A DNA stretch of 17,062 nt, taken from the NCBI GenBank assembly GCA_035532735.1, contig DATKQM010000010.1, positions 1 to 17,062 of the forward strand, given 5' to 3'. Both the position numbers and the translations under genes were made by a program. The DNA comes from Chersky-840 sp035532735 (GTDB lineage: Bacteria; Actinomycetota; Acidimicrobiia; Acidimicrobiales; UBA8190). The notes under the pieces were generated by a model that had not been told where the DNA came from, made no database searches, and was given only the letters and a program-made list of their open reading frames with translations. Positions 7,830-15,263 of the stretch are shown here, one piece after another; within the stretch, counting starts at the first letter, position 1; each line of letters starts with the position of its first letter.

Positions 7830-8657
7830 CTAGCCGAGGATCGGACAGCGACGCTCGCCGGCGAGGCGGTCGAGCATCGCCTGCATCGTACCGGTGAGCT
7901 CGTCGTAGCACTCCCGGACAACGTCCTCGTTCTCGGCCGCCTCAGGACCGTGCCGCAGCGACCAGTCGAGCGGCTCGCCCAGCTCGACTGTGATCTTCGA
8001 CGGGAGGGGCCACGTGGGGATCCCCCCAGGGACGATCCCGAACGGCGGCCCGAGCACGAGGGGCATCACCTTGATGCGGAACATCCGGTCGATGCCCAGG
8101 AGCTTCGCCACCCGCTCACCCCGCGCCAGGACGACGACAGTCTCGTGGGCACCGACAGAAACGGCGGGAACGACAGAGACTCCGGTGCGAAGGGCGAGGC
8201 GGACCACGCCGACGCGGTCGCCGAAGTCGATGCGATTGCGCTTCCACCAGGGTCGGAACACCTCGTGGTCACCGCCGGGGTAGTCGATGAGGATCCCACC
8301 CCCGCGCAGGATCGCCTCGGCGCTCTCGCGGCCGGCCTCGACGGCCCCGGCCCGTTGCATGACCGGCCCCACTCCGGGTATCCCCAGGAGAAAGGAGTGG
8401 AACAGTGCGAAGACCGGCTCGTCCTCGCCCCGCTCGTGCCACCACGCCGTGAGCAGGACGGGAAGGTCCGGGGGGATCTGACCCCCGGAGTGGTTGCCAA
8501 CCACGAGGAAGGGCCCCCTGTCCGGCAATCGCTCGAACCCCCGGACCTCGGCCCGAAAGTACGACGCGAAGAGCTCCAGGATCGGCCGAGCGGCACGCAG
8601 GAACGCCGGGTCCCGGGCGGACCCGATCTTTTCGGAACCGGCGTTGCCGTCGCTCAC
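7830..8657 (-). CDS. PlsC-like lysophospholipid acyltransferase family protein
   Basis: The 275-residue protein starts at GTG 8657, whose GTGA overlaps the TGA of the WS/DGAT gene; an AGG-containing site lies about five bases upstream. It belongs to the glycerolipid acyltransferase superfamily, which moves an acyl group from acyl-CoA or acyl-ACP to glycerol-3-phosphate, lysophospholipid or a related acceptor at the inner membrane. The block GNHSGG at 54-59 with Asp64 stands in for the usual NHxxxxD. The spacing of the Asp is longer than in PlsC, as I recall from actinobacterial NHSGG-type members. YPGGDHEVFRPW (126-137) matches the second conserved block, and VVPAVSVGAHET (162-173) a later one. 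No strong membrane segment is visible. It is last in a three-gene run with WS/DGAT and a hydrolase, so a role in phosphatidate or triacylglycerol synthesis is likely, but the acceptor is unknown. Confidence 0.82.
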   Translation of the reverse strand: MSDGNAGSEKIGSARDPAFLRAARPILELFASYFRAEVRGFERLPDRGPFLVVGNHSGGQIPPDLPVLLTAWWHERGEDEPVFALFHSFLLGIPGVGPVMQRAGAVEAGRESAEAILRGGGILIDYPGGDHEVFRPWWKRNRIDFGDRVGVVRLALRTGVSVVPAVSVGAHETVVVLARGERVAKLLGIDRMFRIKVMPLVLGPPFGIVPGGIPTWPLPSKITVELGEPLDWSLRHGPEAAENEDVVRECYDELTGTMQAMLDRLAGERRCPILG

Positions 8658-10042
8658 GACGCCTCGACCGCGATGCGCGTCATGTGGGCCAGGGAGCCGT
8701 GGAGGGCCTCGGCAATCGCCCACGGATCAGGAACGCTCACCGGGCACCCGAGGATCGACACGTGCAGCGCGTCGGCGTAGCTCCAGGCCGTCATGTTGAG
8801 GCCGATGCCTTCGAGGATGGGGCCCACCGAGTAGATGGCGTCCAGCTCGGCCTGCCCGACCCGCAGGCGCTGGCGCGGTCCCGGCACGTTCGACAGCACC
8901 ACGTTGACCGGTGGCCGCACGTGATCGGCCAGGCCCGTCCGGGACCACGTCCGCACGGCCAGCGCGTACAACTGCGGGGGCACGATGTCGGCCCGCTTCT
9001 CCAGCAGATCGTTACCGAGGACGGAGCGCACGTCTTTGGACGCGGCGGCCACGGCATGGACGTGGAGGAGCCGCTCGAGCGGGTCGGCGATGTCGGTCCC
9101 GATGGACACATACAGGTTGTCGACGCGGTTGCCGCCGAGACGAGTGGCATCCGGGTCCGTCGACACCGGGACACTGGCCACGAGTGAGCGGTCGGGCAGC
9201 TGTCCCTGTCCGAGCAGGTACGTCCGTAGGGCACCGCCGCACACAGCCAGGTAGACGTCGTTGAGTGTCGCCCCGGACCACCGGCGCACGGCCTTCAGGT
9301 CGTCGAGCGGCAGGGTCGTCATGGCGAATGTCCGCTCCGGGGTGATCGACACATTGAACCTCGTCCTCGGCGTGTCGAACGGCAGCGGCGGCTTCGCCGG
9401 CGATGCGCGCCTCCGGGCCTCCGAGGCGCGCAAACCGCGAACCGAGCGAGTCGCCAGCTGGGGAAGCCGGCACAGACGCGTGACGTGGTCTCGTGCCGCC
9501 ATCCGCAGGAGCCGCGACCGTGTGGGAATGGCCTCGGGGCGCCACCCGCCGGCCCGGGAGCCCGCGTCGGGCGCCCCTAGCGCGCGCAGCAGGAGGGCGA
9601 CCGCGGCGGCCCCGTCGGCCACCGCGTGGTGCACCTTGGCCACGACAGCGAGCCGGTTGCCGGCCAGGCCCTCCACCACAACGAGCTCCCACAGCGGCCG
9701 GTCCCGGTGTAGGGGCCGGCCGGCCACGTCGGCCACCACGACGGCCAGCTCGCGGTCACCGCCCGGCTCGGCCACCCGGCGGCGGGTGACGTGGCGTCGT
9801 AGGTCGAAGTCGGGGTCTTCCACCCACACCGGGTGCCCGAGCCCCAGAGGGACCGGCACGGCCCGCCGGCGGAACGGGGGGAGCCGGTCGAGTCGACGGC
9901 CGAACAGCTCCAGCACCTGCCCGTAGGAGTAGCCGCCGCCGAGCGCGGTCATGTCGAACACCGCGACCTTCAAGGTGTGCATGTGGGTCGACGGGGTCTC
10001 CGAGTAAAGGAACTTTGCGTCGAGCCCGACCATCCGCTCCAC
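8654..10042 (-). CDS. WS/DGAT wax ester synthase / diacylglycerol acyltransferase
   Basis: The 462-residue length is typical for the bifunctional WS/DGAT family, which esterifies diacylglycerol or long-chain alcohols with acyl-CoA to make storage triacylglycerol or wax at the membrane and lipid-droplet surface. The catalytic HHxxxDG motif is intact (HHAVADG, 138-144). PLWEL (116-120), the NDV block (261-263) and SNVPGP (384-389) are also present. The start is GTG 10042, with GGGAGCTG about six bases upstream. GTG gives MERMVGLDAKFLYSETP, which aligns with the family's usual N-terminus; ATG 10033 would cut it short. The hydrolase gene ends three bases before this start, and the PlsC-like gene overlaps its stop, so the three are very likely one transcript with coupled translation. 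Confidence 0.92.
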   Translation of the reverse strand: MERMVGLDAKFLYSETPSTHMHTLKVAVFDMTALGGGYSYGQVLELFGRRLDRLPPFRRRAVPVPLGLGHPVWVEDPDFDLRRHVTRRRVAEPGGDRELAVVVADVAGRPLHRDRPLWELVVVEGLAGNRLAVVAKVHHAVADGAAAVALLLRALGAPDAGSRAGGWRPEAIPTRSRLLRMAARDHVTRLCRLPQLATRSVRGLRASEARRRASPAKPPLPFDTPRTRFNVSITPERTFAMTTLPLDDLKAVRRWSGATLNDVYLAVCGGALRTYLLGQGQLPDRSLVASVPVSTDPDATRLGGNRVDNLYVSIGTDIADPLERLLHVHAVAAASKDVRSVLGNDLLEKRADIVPPQLYALAVRTWSRTGLADHVRPPVNVVLSNVPGPRQRLRVGQAELDAIYSVGPILEGIGLNMTAWSYADALHVSILGCPVSVPDPWAIAEALHGSLAHMTRIAVEAS

Positions 10043-10045
10043 GGT

Positions 10046-11401
10046 TCAGCTCCCGTCGGCGATGGGTCTGCAGCTGAGTCCAGACGCCTCCAAGGACTCC
10101 GCGAGGAACGACTCCACCTGCCGTGACCACAGGTACCCAACGTGGTTCCCCGGGTACCAGCTGATGCGGGGCTTGTCCCAGTGCTCCCACAGGGCGCGCG
10201 CCTGCTCCGGGACGGCCACGCGGTCGCCGTAGCCGGCGAAGATGTAGCGACGGTCGTGGGGCACCTTCGGCTTGAGGCTCATCGGTGACACCACCCGGCA
10301 CACATCTTCGGCCACACCACCCAGGATGTTGTGCTCGATCGACCGGGCCCGGATGTGGACCGGACTGTGGGCCTGGAAGAGAGAGGGGAAGTCCACCACC
10401 GGGATGCCGGCCACCACCGCGTCGAGCCCGTCCTCGATGCTGGCGAGGAGCGAGACGACGTAGGCCCCGAGCGACACCCCGTAGACGCCGATGGAGGTCG
10501 CGCCCTGGGCCCTGATCCACGACAGGAGGCGACGGATATCCCACACCGCCTGCGTCAGCCCGTGGACCGTATTCATCATGTCGAAGGAGAGGAAGGGCTC
10601 GCCGCTCACGAGGGTCACCTTGCGCGGGCCGTGCAAGGGCAACACCGGCAACGCCACGTTCAGCCCGAGCCCGCGGTGCAGCTTGGCGGTGTGGAGCCCG
10701 GCGAAGTCCATGAACGGGTATCCCATGGCGAACCCGTGGACGCACACGACCCAAGGGCGCGGCCCGCCCCGGTGACGCAGGACGGCGGCCGTCGCCCGGC
10801 CATTGGGCCCGTAGGCCATCCACCGCTCTCCGCCCGGTTCGCCCGGACGCGTGGCGAACCCGCTGTCATAGGTGATCCGTTCGTACCCCAGGCCCGTGGC
10901 CCACCCCCGGCTCGTCTCCACGTCCCCGGCGGTGAGCGGCGGCGGGGTGCGGTGATATGAGGAGGGGCGGGTGATCCACCCCCGGCGGGAGAACATCCGC
11001 CGGGCGTCGGCCAGTTCCGCGCTCACCCGGGCGAAGTCCGCCCTTCGGGGGAACCGGCTCGGCGTCATGGCCATTGCCAACAGCGCCTCGTCCATGGCAA
11101 CACCGGCCGCCAGGCCCAACGACAGGCCCGGCGTCGCCAGGCCGTCGGCCACCTCGCCACTCATGGCTGTGGTCACCATGAACCGAAATGTGCGTGGGAC
11201 GGCGCGGGTGGCCCGGGCGAGCGCCCGCCGGCCCAGGAACCGCATCACGGTGCGATAGGACCCGGTGACGCGGTCGACCGGCGACGGGGACTGCCGGTCC
11301 GTACTGGTCGCGTCGGGCGACAGCGCCTTCATGGTCGCGGTCGGGACCGCGACCTGTGATCCGTCCGCGATGCCCCGGGCGTGCCCCACCGGCCCCTCCA
11401 A
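10046..11401 (-). CDS. Alpha/beta hydrolase, lipid locus
   Basis: It encodes a predicted alpha/beta-hydrolase of about 451 residues with a roughly 200-residue N-terminal region before the fold. Using TTG 11401 as residue 1, the oxyanion HG is at 222-223, the nucleophile elbow GVSLG at 308-312 (Ser310), and the likely acid and base are Asp393 (GYGDR) and His420 (PGNHVG). The N-terminal part has two weakly hydrophobic stretches (about 68-80 and 91-112) that may associate with membrane or lipid. The start is uncertain: TTG 11401 has a GGATGGATGAG sequence upstream, GTG 11389 has GGAGGGG, and ATG 11332 has no clear Shine-Dalgarno but keeps all conserved parts. It heads the run with WS/DGAT and PlsC-like genes and diverges from the acyl-CoA ligase, so lipase, esterase or wax/TAG turnover activity is a reasonable inference. 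The substrate is not visible in the sequence. Confidence 0.85.
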   Translation of the reverse strand: MEGPVGHARGIADGSQVAVPTATMKALSPDATSTDRQSPSPVDRVTGSYRTVMRFLGRRALARATRAVPRTFRFMVTTAMSGEVADGLATPGLSLGLAAGVAMDEALLAMAMTPSRFPRRADFARVSAELADARRMFSRRGWITRPSSYHRTPPPLTAGDVETSRGWATGLGYERITYDSGFATRPGEPGGERWMAYGPNGRATAAVLRHRGGPRPWVVCVHGFAMGYPFMDFAGLHTAKLHRGLGLNVALPVLPLHGPRKVTLVSGEPFLSFDMMNTVHGLTQAVWDIRRLLSWIRAQGATSIGVYGVSLGAYVVSLLASIEDGLDAVVAGIPVVDFPSLFQAHSPVHIRARSIEHNILGGVAEDVCRVVSPMSLKPKVPHDRRYIFAGYGDRVAVPEQARALWEHWDKPRISWYPGNHVGYLWSRQVESFLAESLEASGLSCRPIADGS

Positions 11402-11496
11402 CGACGCTCATCCATCCGAGCCACCCTGCGGATCACGCCTCGTGAGGAATACTAGGTCGAGAGACATGGACGAGCCGCCGATCGAGGGGAGCGGCG
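11402..11496. promoter_or_regulatory. Divergent intergenic region between hydrolase and acyl-CoA ligase genes
   Basis: These 95 bp must hold the promoters of both the minus-strand lipid run and the plus-strand ligase unless transcription starts inside the genes. A small dyad CCTC-GT-GAGG is centred near 11441, and TACTAG, a possible plus-strand -10 box, lies a few bases to its right. The arrangement suits shared control by one regulator, but no known operator was recognised. Confidence 0.35.
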
Positions 11497-13104
11497 ATGG
11501 AGTTCAATCTGGCCGACCTATTCGAGAGCGTGGTCGACCTCGTTCCGGGGCAACCGGCCGTGGTCGCCGACAGCCGCCGGCTCACATACACCGAGCTCGA
11601 CGCCCGGGCCAACCGCCTGGCACACCACCTCGCCGGCGCCGGCATCGGCAGCGGCGACCGGGTCGGCCTGCATCTGGCGAACGGGAGCGAGTACCTCGAG
11701 GGGATGCTCGCCTGCTTCAAGATCCGAGCCGTTCCCGTCAACGTGAACTACCGCTACGTCGCCGCGGAGCTCCGCTATCTGTACCGGGACGCCGGGCTCG
11801 TCGCCCTGGTCTTCCACAGCCGCTTCGCCCCTGCGGTCGGAGACGCCCTGGTGGCGATGGCTCCACCGCGGACGCTGCTCGAGGTGCCGGACGAAGCCGG
11901 CGAGTCGGGCGTCGGCGACGACTACGAGAGCGCCTTGGCCGGCGCCCCCGAATGGCGCGACTTCGGGTCGCGCTCTGCGGACGATCTCTACTGCGTCTAC
12001 ACGGGGGGGACCACGGGCATGCCCAAGGGTGTGCTGTGGCGCCACGAGGACATCTTCTTCGCCGCCATGGGCGGTGGCGACGCGTTCGCACTCGGCAACG
12101 TCATCGCGTCGCCTGAGGAGCTGGCGACGAGGGTACTGCGCCCGGGTATGACGGCGCTGCCGTGCCCACCGTTCATGCACGCGAGCGCCCACTGGCTGGC
12201 GTTCACCATGCTGTTCGGCGGCGGGACGGTCGTCACGCTCCCCGGCGGGCGCTTCGACCCTGCCTTGGCGTGGCACCTCGTGGGCACCGAAGCGGTGAAC
12301 ATCCTCGTCGTCGTGGGCGACGCCATGGCCCGGCCCCTCCTCGACGAGCTCGACGCCCACCGCGAACGCTACGACACCTCGTCGCTCGTGGCGGTGGGTT
12401 CGGGCGGGGCCGTGCTGTCACCGGCGACCAAGCGACGCCTGGCCGAGATCCTACCGGGCCGGATCGTCGCGGATGCTTTCGGGTCGTCGGAGACGGGGCA
12501 GCTGGGTGGGAGCGCCCGCGACGACGATCCCTACGGCGCGCCGCGACTGCGCGTCGACGACCGCACGAACGTCCTCGGCGACGACCTACACCCTGTGGTC
12601 CCGGGCTCCGGCGCCGTCGGGCGCCTAGCCCGCAGCGGCCACATCCCCATTGGGTACCTCGGGGACGCCGAGAAGACGGCGGCCACCTTCGTGGAGGCCG
12701 GCGGCAAGCGCTGGGCCCTGCCCGGCGACATGGCCACCGTCGAGGCCGACGGCACCATCACAGTCCTGGGCCGGGGATCGCTGTGCATCAACACCGGAGG
12801 GGAGAAGGTCTTCCCTGACGAGGTCGAGGCGGCCCTGAAGAGCTGCGACGTCGTGGAGGACGCCCTCGTCGTCGGCGTGCCCGACGAGCGCTTCGGCGAA
12901 CGGGTGGTGGCCGTGGTGCAGCCGCGTCCCGGCTGCACCATCGACGGCGAGGAGCTGCGCGCGCAGTGCCGGGAGCAGTTGGCGGGCTACAAGGTCCCGG
13001 GCCAGGTCGTGGTGGCAGACGCCATCACGCGCTCCCCTGCCGGCAAGGCCGACTACCAATGGGCCAAGGCCTTTGCCTCGGCGGCGGCGAAGGCCGGAGC
13101 CTGA
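11497..13104 (+). CDS. Acyl-CoA ligase (FadD-like, ANL superfamily)
   Basis: The 535-residue protein has the full set of adenylate-forming motifs. The P-loop A3 motif YTGGTTGMPKGV is at 168-179, A5 FGSSETG at 328-334, the A7 Gly-Asp pair at 410-411 (WALPGDM), the hinge region LGRG..CINTGGEK at 424-437, and the catalytic Lys517 in SPAGKADY. Enzymes of this family activate a carboxylic acid with ATP and load it on CoA in the cytosol. The start is ATG 11497, with AGGGGAG six bases upstream. Sequence alone does not separate a long-chain fatty acid from a steroid-derived or aromatic substrate. Its divergent placement opposite WS/DGAT and acyltransferase genes suggests that it supplies acyl-CoA for neutral lipid synthesis. 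The interrupted membrane-protein gene begins 34 bp after its stop and may have been co-transcribed with it. Confidence 0.9.
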   Translation: MEFNLADLFESVVDLVPGQPAVVADSRRLTYTELDARANRLAHHLAGAGIGSGDRVGLHLANGSEYLEGMLACFKIRAVPVNVNYRYVAAELRYLYRDAGLVALVFHSRFAPAVGDALVAMAPPRTLLEVPDEAGESGVGDDYESALAGAPEWRDFGSRSADDLYCVYTGGTTGMPKGVLWRHEDIFFAAMGGGDAFALGNVIASPEELATRVLRPGMTALPCPPFMHASAHWLAFTMLFGGGTVVTLPGGRFDPALAWHLVGTEAVNILVVVGDAMARPLLDELDAHRERYDTSSLVAVGSGGAVLSPATKRRLAEILPGRIVADAFGSSETGQLGGSARDDDPYGAPRLRVDDRTNVLGDDLHPVVPGSGAVGRLARSGHIPIGYLGDAEKTAATFVEAGGKRWALPGDMATVEADGTITVLGRGSLCINTGGEKVFPDEVEAALKSCDVVEDALVVGVPDERFGERVVAVVQPRPGCTIDGEELRAQCREQLAGYKVPGQVVVADAITRSPAGKADYQWAKAFASAAAKAGA

Positions 13105-13138
13105 CCGACCCGCGACGGTGGGCCGGGCCAGCCCGCGG

Positions 13139-13233
13139 ATGACGAAAGTGTGTGGGGTGCCAAAACCTGTGGTGCCAAGAATCTCGTCCTGGCATCCCGA
13201 CCCGCGACTCTCCCCTTTTGCATGCGCTCTTAG
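13139..13233 (+). pseudogene. 5' part of a membrane-protein gene split by two IS elements
   Basis: From ATG 13139 (or GTG 13118, same frame) the frame encodes MTKVCGVPKPVVPRISSW and on to codon 31 (CTT) plus AG, where IS-A begins. Read into IS-A it would stop at TGA 13238-13240. Joined to 16712, past both IS elements and with CTTAG counted once, the frame continues with AGT TTG GCC and stays open for at least 116 more codons. The first 30 residues form the cytoplasmic or N-terminal tail, and the junction falls at the start of a hydrophobic segment. No strong Shine-Dalgarno precedes either start. The gene is 34 bp downstream of the acyl-CoA ligase on the same strand, so coupling or co-transcription is possible. 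The family is not recognised; see the 3' part at 16707-17062. Confidence 0.7.
13229..13233 (+). repeat. CTTAG direct repeat, left of IS-A
   Basis: This is the first of three identical CTTAG pentamers (also 15076-15080 and 16707-16711) that bound IS-A and IS-B. They are best read as target-site duplications of one original CTTAG. Confidence 0.8.
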
Positions 13234-13247
13234 CTTGTGATTAAACC
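13234..13247 (+). repeat. IS-A left terminal inverted repeat
   Basis: CTTGTGATTAAACC, with one mismatch to the reverse complement of 15062-15075. It lies 11 bp past the transposase stop. Confidence 0.85.
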
Positions 13248-13258
13248 CCCGACTCACT

Positions 13259-14635
13259 TCAAGCGGTCTTTTTGACTGCTGGATAGCGGGTTCTCGGCGG
13301 CTTTCGCGTCCCTTTCGGACGGCCAGGACCCGCCGTGTCGGATTTCGGTGGACTGGCTGGTGTGCCGAGTGTCGGGCGGAGTCGTCGAAACCCCCTGCGG
13401 ACGCGCGCCGGAGTGAGCTCCGTGGGAGAGCGCGGCCGCTCCCATGGCAGACGCAAATCGTCGACGAGCCCGCGCGCCAGGCGGAGTTGCGTATAGGCGG
13501 CGGCGACGAGCCAGGTCCAGCGGTCGGCCTGCTCGGGTGTGCGCAGCGAAGGCGTGGTCCACCCCAATGTGCTCTTCACGAACCGGTAGGTGTGTTCGAT
13601 GTCGAAGCACCGCAGATAGGCGCGCCAACAGACGTCGAGGTCGGGGACCCCGGGGCCCGACCACCACAGCCACAGCGTCTTCACGGCCCGTGTCGGCTTC
13701 GGGAGGTGCTCGACCTCGACGCGGATTACCGTGCCGCGCACGATGGGCGGGGCGTCGTGGTCGCGCCAGCGTCCCCGGCCGTGGAGCTTGGGATGCAGGC
13801 CGTGCCACGCAGACACGTGGACCTCGCCGTAACGAGGATCGTGCGCGTGCCGCTCGGCATCGGGCGCGGTCCAGGTGGCGGGGTCCGACAAGGCGAAGCG
13901 CTCCCCGTGGCGGCGGGGCCGCCCGACGGTGCCCGTGGTCCGCTCCTGGGGGTCGGGGTGGAAGATCCGGTCCGAGCGGATGCGCACGAGCACCTGGGCA
14001 CGCGCATCGGCGAGCCCGGCACCAAGCGCGATGGGGTCATATCCGGCGTCGAAGACGAACATCGGGACCTCGCCCTCTTCGGGAAGAAGGCCCACGAGCC
14101 GGTGCACCTGATCGATGGTGGCCGTCGTGGCGTCCTCGTTGGGCGCGATGCGCCGGGCATCGAGGGGAGCGGTCCAGCTGTCCGGCGCCCAATCAAGCTG
14201 GCAGATCCACTGATAGGACCACCCGGCCACGATGGGCTGGCCGGCGGAGTGCTTCGAGGCCGAGTAATAGAACCCTCGTTCGGGGCTCGTCTCGGCGTCG
14301 CAGCGGTCCCACGTCGACGCGTCCACGGCGAACACCATGGGCCAGCGCCCCGGGCGGTGGGCCACGAGGTTCCGACGCAGCCGCTCCTCGTCAATCGACC
14401 CCAAAGCGAGCGACTTGTACAGGCTGCCGTGGCTGCGGCGGAAGACCGGCTCCAGGCTGAGCGACGGCACCGAGGTGACCGGGCCAGCCGAGCACAGTGC
14501 GGCGTCGCACAGCTCGAACAGCGCGTCGCCCCAGCTCGTGAAGCAACCGTGCAGGTTCGTTCGGAAGCCGACCAGCTCGTCGGCTCGCCTCCTTTCATCC
14601 GTCGGACCCTGACCACCAGGTCGTGGTCTCCTCAT
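13259..14635 (-). CDS. IS-A DDE transposase (IS701/IS4-like)
   Basis: The 458-residue protein starts at ATG 14635. The likely catalytic triad is Asp105 in FAVDAS (102-107), Asp196 in FVFDAGYD (193-200) and Glu347 in FDIEHTYRFVKSTLGW (344-359). The D..D..IEH.(F/Y)RF.K..LGW layout is that of the RNase H-fold transposases of the IS701/IS4 type. It resembles large actinobacterial transposases catalogued as putative IS701-like. The frame is open a further 70 codons upstream, across the palindrome and into the divergent gene, but that part has no conserved look. A -10-like TACTAT ends only five bases before ATG 14635, which would give a leaderless or almost leaderless mRNA; no Shine-Dalgarno is visible. 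The C-terminus is basic and Pro/Lys-rich, and the stop is 11 bp from the left terminal repeat. Confidence 0.88.
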   Translation of the reverse strand: MRRPRPGGQGPTDERRRADELVGFRTNLHGCFTSWGDALFELCDAALCSAGPVTSVPSLSLEPVFRRSHGSLYKSLALGSIDEERLRRNLVAHRPGRWPMVFAVDASTWDRCDAETSPERGFYYSASKHSAGQPIVAGWSYQWICQLDWAPDSWTAPLDARRIAPNEDATTATIDQVHRLVGLLPEEGEVPMFVFDAGYDPIALGAGLADARAQVLVRIRSDRIFHPDPQERTTGTVGRPRRHGERFALSDPATWTAPDAERHAHDPRYGEVHVSAWHGLHPKLHGRGRWRDHDAPPIVRGTVIRVEVEHLPKPTRAVKTLWLWWSGPGVPDLDVCWRAYLRCFDIEHTYRFVKSTLGWTTPSLRTPEQADRWTWLVAAAYTQLRLARGLVDDLRLPWERPRSPTELTPARVRRGFRRLRPTLGTPASPPKSDTAGPGRPKGTRKPPRTRYPAVKKTA

Positions 14636-14636
14636 G

Positions 14637-14660
14637 CCCGATAGTATGCATACTATCGGG
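14637..14660. promoter_or_regulatory. Perfect 24-bp palindrome between the two divergent IS-A genes
   Basis: The 24 bases are their own exact reverse complement, with the centre ATAGTATGCATACTAT. It contains TACTAT, a good -10 hexamer, on both strands: plus 14651-14656 and minus 14646-14641. It can therefore hold the two divergent -10 boxes and also be a dimer-binding operator for a repressor. The GTATGCATAC core resembles operators of GntR-family regulators in general form, but no such regulator is in the window. -35 boxes are weak on both sides. It ends one base before the transposase start codon and 35 bases before the small gene's start codon. Confidence 0.7.
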
Positions 14661-14695
14661 TACCAGAGTTGGGATACTCGTGGCGGAGGCAACAC

Positions 14696-15061
14696 ATGGC
14701 GACCAAGAGGACCACCGCTCGGCTCGAGGACTACGAACGCCGCTACCGCGAGCTGGCACGCCAGTTGGCGGAGGTCGGCTACATCGCGTCGGGCAGCGTC
14801 GCTCCTCGCTACAACCAGTGCGGAAAGCCGAGTTGTCGCTGTCACGCAGACCCACCCCGACTACACGGCCCCTATTACCAGTGGACAGCGAAGGTCAACG
14901 GCAAGACCGTCAACCGTCGGCTCACCGAGCGTGAGGCAACGCTCTACAACGAATGGATCGGAAACGATCGTTCGGTCCGCGCCCTGATCGCCCAGATGCG
15001 CGAAGTGGCTGGGAAAGCCCAGCAGCTCATGCTCGAACAGACCGCCCGCGAGGCGGGCTGA
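14696..15061 (+). CDS. Small Cys-motif protein carried inside IS-A (DUF6788-like)
   Basis: The 121-residue protein starts at ATG 14696, with GGAGG about five bases upstream; an in-frame ATG at 14669 lacks a site and is rejected. Residues of about 7-27 (ARLEDYERRYRELARQLAEV) look helical or coiled. Then comes RYNQCGKPSCRCHADPP with a C-x4-C-x-C cluster that could bind metal, followed by LHGPYYQWTAKVNGKTVNRR. I recall this pattern from small proteins grouped as DUF6788, but have not verified it. The C-terminal third is again helical. The gene is divergent from the transposase, and its stop directly abuts the right terminal repeat, so it is part of the mobile element. It may be an accessory DNA-binding protein, a regulator of transposition acting at the palindrome, or a passenger. 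The function is unknown. Confidence 0.83.
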   Translation: MATKRTTARLEDYERRYRELARQLAEVGYIASGSVAPRYNQCGKPSCRCHADPPRLHGPYYQWTAKVNGKTVNRRLTEREATLYNEWIGNDRSVRALIAQMREVAGKAQQLMLEQTAREAG

Positions 15062-15075
15062 GGTTTAATCGCAAG
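15062..15075 (-). repeat. IS-A right terminal inverted repeat
   Basis: It reads GGTTTAATCGCAAG on the plus strand, matching the left repeat in inverted form at 13 of 14 positions. It directly follows the TGA of the small IS-A gene. Confidence 0.85.
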
Positions 15076-15080
15076 CTTAG
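15076..15080 (+). repeat. CTTAG direct repeat shared by IS-A and IS-B
   Basis: This is the middle of the three CTTAG copies. It is the only sequence between the two elements, so they abut with one shared target copy. Confidence 0.8.
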
Positions 15081-15093
15081 CCCGGATCCACCG
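15081..15093 (+). repeat. IS-B left terminal inverted repeat
   Basis: CCCGGATCCACCG, a perfect inverted match to 16694-16706. Confidence 0.85.
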
Positions 15094-15263
15094 ATTCGCT
15101 GCTGGTAGCAGGCATGTGCTGCGCACTTCATGAGTTTCCGGACGTTGATGCTTGGTGGGTGTCGGAAAGGCTGACTTTAGGGCGCGTCGGATCAGAGCGC
15201 CTGTTGATCAGTAGCGTGTGTTCCTGGCGGCAAGCGATGTGTGCCACATCGGCTGACGATGGC

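Larger units (their letters stand above)
13234..15075 (-). mobile_element. IS-A: complete 1842-bp IS with IS701/IS4-like transposase and a second gene
   Basis: The element is bounded by terminal repeats CTTGTGATTAAACC (13234-13247) and the inverted CTTGCGATTAAACC (15062-15075), 13 of 14 identical, and by CTTAG direct repeats on both sides. It holds a minus-strand DDE transposase (13259-14635) and a divergent small gene (14696-15061). Both genes read outward and end within about 12 bp of the terminal repeats, so they fill the element. The full terminal repeats, intact open frames and perfect flanking repeats indicate a recent and probably active insertion. I place it near IS701 from the transposase motifs; that family usually makes 4-bp duplications, so the 5-bp repeat is slightly off and the family is not certain. 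Confidence 0.82.

Noticed and set aside
7734..8780. 348-codon plus-strand open frame opposite the acyltransferase
   Set aside because: It is a shadow of the PlsC-like and WS/DGAT genes, whose motifs are clear on the other strand.
9756..10823. 355-codon minus-strand frame overlapping the hydrolase and WS/DGAT genes
   Set aside because: It is an out-of-frame shadow of both genes; the true frames carry the catalytic motifs.
13487..14644. Long plus-strand open frames (up to 385 codons) across the IS-A transposase gene
   Set aside because: They are antisense shadows of the high-GC transposase gene, with Arg/Gly/Pro-rich nonsense composition and no ribosome binding site.
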